Of a stretch of 5,403 bases of DNA, positions 3,449-5,403 are shown in pieces. The first letter of the stretch is position 1. The number at the start of each line of letters is the position of its first letter. This stretch comes from Bacteroidota bacterium (lineage in GTDB: Bacteria; Bacteroidota; Bacteroidia; Bacteroidales; VadinHA17): the NCBI GenBank assembly GCA_030613125.1, contig JAUWMO010000244.1, positions 1 to 5,403 of the forward strand. The letters are read 5' to 3'. The notes beneath the pieces were generated by a model. The model was not told the origin of the DNA. It searched no databases and saw only the letters and a program-made list of their open reading frames with translations. A program made the translations under genes and the position numbers.

Positions 3449-5403
3449 ATGAAACAAAAAGCCTTTATCAAAAAATTAATTTCGAATCCGATAATTCAAA
3501 CAATTTTTATCTACGTGAGTGGTGGGTGGATTGCACTTGAGTTAACTGATTACATCATTAACAAATATGGTTTGAATGAAAAGATCAGCGATATACTACC
3601 AATAATTCTTCTTATAGGCTTACCTGTTGCCATATTCCTCGCATGGTATTTCAGCAGGGAAAAGGAGGAGGGTGAAGAGAAAGTAGTTGATGCAGCTATC
3701 GATAGAAAATCGCAGAGAATATTTAATGTCCTACAGAAGAAATCATGGTTTTCGATTCCGGGAACAGGGGTGCTTATTTTGCTTTTGGTTTATGCTATAA
3801 GATTTGTGCACCGGCAGGTGAAGATAAAATGGGCTACAGAGCAGGTCATCCCGGAAATGAAATATTATTTATACGAATTAGACTATGTTACGGCATTTCA
3901 ACTTCGTCAAAAAGCCAAGAAATATATATCCGATGATCCTGCATTTATTGACTTGGATTCTAAAATAACAGCCATTTTTACCGTTATGACTGATCCGGAA
4001 GGTGCTGATGTATATTATAAAGCTTATCCTGATGTTGAAGGGGAATGGATCTTACTTGGAACAACTCCTTTTATCAACATAGAAATGCCGACCATGACCT
4101 TATACCGCTGGAAATTTGAAAAGCAGGGATATGAGGTAGTTTATGCCGCAGCACCCTCACATATGGATACTTTATTCCGGACACTGCACAAAACAGGGAT
4201 AATACACGACGGGATGGTATATGTTGAGGGAATATATGGTGAAACTACACGTAATTTTTTTTCAAAGGAAAAACACGGGTTTTTTATAGACAGGTATGAA
4301 GTAACCAACCAACAGTATAAAGAATTCATTGATCAGGGGGGTTATCAGAACCCCGAATACTGGCAAAATGAATTCATATTAAACAATGATACACTCACTT
4401 TTGAAGGGGCTATGATCCATTTTAAAGATGCCACCGTCAGACCCGGTCCTGCAACCTGGGAAGCAGGAGATTATCCTGAGGGGCGGGCTGATCATCCTGT
4501 GGGAGGAATCAGCTCGTATGAAGCAGCAGCATATGCAGTTTATGCAGGAAAAAGCCTTCCGACACACTGGCACTGGCGGAGTGCCGCCGGTCTTCAAATA
4601 GAGCAATATAAACATTTTGTCGGATCAAATCTGATCCCCTTAAGCAATATGGGAGGATTGGGCCCGGAGCCAGTGGGAAGTAATGCGGGGATCAGTTGTT
4701 TCGGTGCCAATGATATGGCCGGAAATGTCAAGGAGTGGTGCTGGAATAAGTCTCCAATGGGACGGATCATCCTTGGAGGAGCCTGGAATGATGTGAGCTA
4801 TATGTCAACGAATTGGAGCCAATTATCTGCTTTTGACCGCTCTTTAAGAAATGGATTTCGCTGTGCTGTTTATCCTGACAGGGATAGCATTCCTGAACAC
4901 GCTTTTCTGCCGGTCGAATTACAGACTCAGCGAGATTATAATTTTGAAGAACCGGTATCGGAAACCGAATTTCAGTTCTATAAAAAGCAGTTCCTTTACG
5001 ATAAGACCGACCTGAATAGTCGAATTGAAGAGAGGGATGAAACACCTGCTAACTGGATCATTGAAAAAGTATCCTTTGATGCCGCGTATGAACAGGAGCG
5101 GATGATCGTATATCTTTTCCTGCCAAAGGAATCGGTTCCGCCATTCCAGACAATAATCTTTTTCCCGGGCTCATATGCTCAGCATATGACATCTATTTTT
5201 TCTGATAGTAGGCTCATAAATCGGAGCCTTGATTATATTATTAAAAATGGAAGGGCAGTTATGTATCCAATATATACGGGGACATATGAAAGAAAAGATG
5301 GATCATGTAATCCAAGTCCACCATATCAAAGTCATCAGTTCACTGAATGCCAGGTTAAATGGGTAAAAGATTTCAGCAGGTCTATTGACTATCTTGAGAC
5401 CCG
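3449..5403 (+). CDS. Membrane-anchored PEGA-SUMF1-alpha/beta hydrolase protein (3' end cut)
   Basis: The reading frame is open from ATG 3449 to the window edge (651 codons, no stop). The previous in-frame stop is at 3380-3382 and this is the only ATG between, with no true Shine-Dalgarno. Three transmembrane segments are predicted, about 15-33, 49-69 and 101-117; the first two, with the SGGWIALEL and GLPVAIFLAWYFSRE motifs, resemble the membrane module of TolB/TPR and adenylate-cyclase-type proteins. With a basic N-terminus inside, the rest would be periplasmic. A PEGA domain follows (about 178-231: DPEGADVY, GTTP, QGYE). Then comes an FGE/SUMF1-type domain (about 254-475): GMVYVEG, FIDRYEVTNQQY, DHPVGGIS, SLPT, NDMAGNVKEW, LGGAWN, GFRC. 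The active-site cysteine pair of true FGEs is absent, so ligand binding is likelier than formylglycine formation. From about 535 an alpha/beta hydrolase begins (FFPGS 571-575, GRAVMYPIYTGTYER 601-615); the nucleophile, expected downstream, is not in view. Substrate unknown. Related proteins usually carry a kinase at the N-terminus; this one does not. Confidence 0.87.
   Translation, partial: MKQKAFIKKLISNPIIQTIFIYVSGGWIALELTDYIINKYGLNEKISDILPIILLIGLPVAIFLAWYFSREKEEGEEKVVDAAIDRKSQRIFNVLQKKSWFSIPGTGVLILLLVYAIRFVHRQVKIKWATEQVIPEMKYYLYELDYVTAFQLRQKAKKYISDDPAFIDLDSKITAIFTVMTDPEGADVYYKAYPDVEGEWILLGTTPFINIEMPTMTLYRWKFEKQGYEVVYAAAPSHMDTLFRTLHKTGIIHDGMVYVEGIYGETTRNFFSKEKHGFFIDRYEVTNQQYKEFIDQGGYQNPEYWQNEFILNNDTLTFEGAMIHFKDATVRPGPATWEAGDYPEGRADHPVGGISSYEAAAYAVYAGKSLPTHWHWRSAAGLQIEQYKHFVGSNLIPLSNMGGLGPEPVGSNAGISCFGANDMAGNVKEWCWNKSPMGRIILGGAWNDVSYMSTNWSQLSAFDRSLRNGFRCAVYPDRDSIPEHAFLPVELQTQRDYNFEEPVSETEFQFYKKQFLYDKTDLNSRIEERDETPANWIIEKVSFDAAYEQERMIVYLFLPKESVPPFQTIIFFPGSYAQHMTSIFSDSRLINRSLDYIIKNGRAVMYPIYTGTYERKDGSCNPSPPYQSHQFTECQVKWVKDFSRSIDYLET

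Noticed and set aside
3745..3936. 63-residue + strand frame inside the large gene
   Set aside because: Out-of-frame shadow of the PEGA-SUMF1-hydrolase gene, whose own frame carries clear domain motifs here.
4141..5045. Three - strand frames (4141-4329, 4379-4615, 4767-5045)
   Set aside because: Antisense shadows of the same gene; the + frame encodes recognisable PEGA, SUMF1 and hydrolase motifs across them.

Overview
The window looks like chromosomal DNA from a member of the Bacteroidota, probably Bacteroidales/Marinilabiliales-like; this is an inference and no marker gene is present. The signs are AT-rich DNA, start codons without a Shine-Dalgarno, a TTG / TAnnTTTG promoter of the Bacteroidetes sigma type, a signal peptide ending in SFSQ, a tiny Lys/Arg-rich lipoprotein, and intergenic DNA full of short dispersed repeats.

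Layout. Positions 1-326 are very AT-rich, with no convincing gene and a four-copy 12-bp tandem array (139-186). A 70-residue, very basic predicted lipoprotein follows (327-539, +). Positions 540-1031 are non-coding but highly structured: two stem-loops of the same 32-nt size, a longer hairpin, an 18-bp direct repeat, an 11-bp tandem array, a GTC-type repeat tract and a 156-bp palindromic, MITE-like element. The right end of that element supplies the stop codon of the next gene. That gene (1032-2546, -) encodes a 504-residue Omp85/BamA-TamA-type outer-membrane protein with a signal peptide and one apparent POTRA domain. It has a good promoter at 2636-2668. From about 2670 to 3378 lies a mosaic of at least five kinds of intergenic repeat and no credible gene.

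The rest (3449 to the right edge, +) is one large gene cut by the window end, 651 codons visible. Its product has three predicted N-terminal transmembrane segments, a PEGA domain, a formylglycine-generating-enzyme/SUMF1-type domain lacking the catalytic cysteines, and the start of an alpha/beta-hydrolase (dienelactone-hydrolase-like) domain. This resembles the C-terminal part of bacterial Ser/Thr kinases of the kinase-PEGA-SUMF1-hydrolase type, with the kinase replaced by a membrane module like that of TolB/TPR and adenylate-cyclase-type proteins.

The two large genes are divergently transcribed and separated by about 900 bp of repeats, so they are not an operon. All three products are predicted to be at or beyond the inner membrane, but nothing in the sequence ties them to one pathway. 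The most unusual items are the architecture of the membrane PEGA-SUMF1-hydrolase protein and the palindromic element that ends the Omp85 gene.
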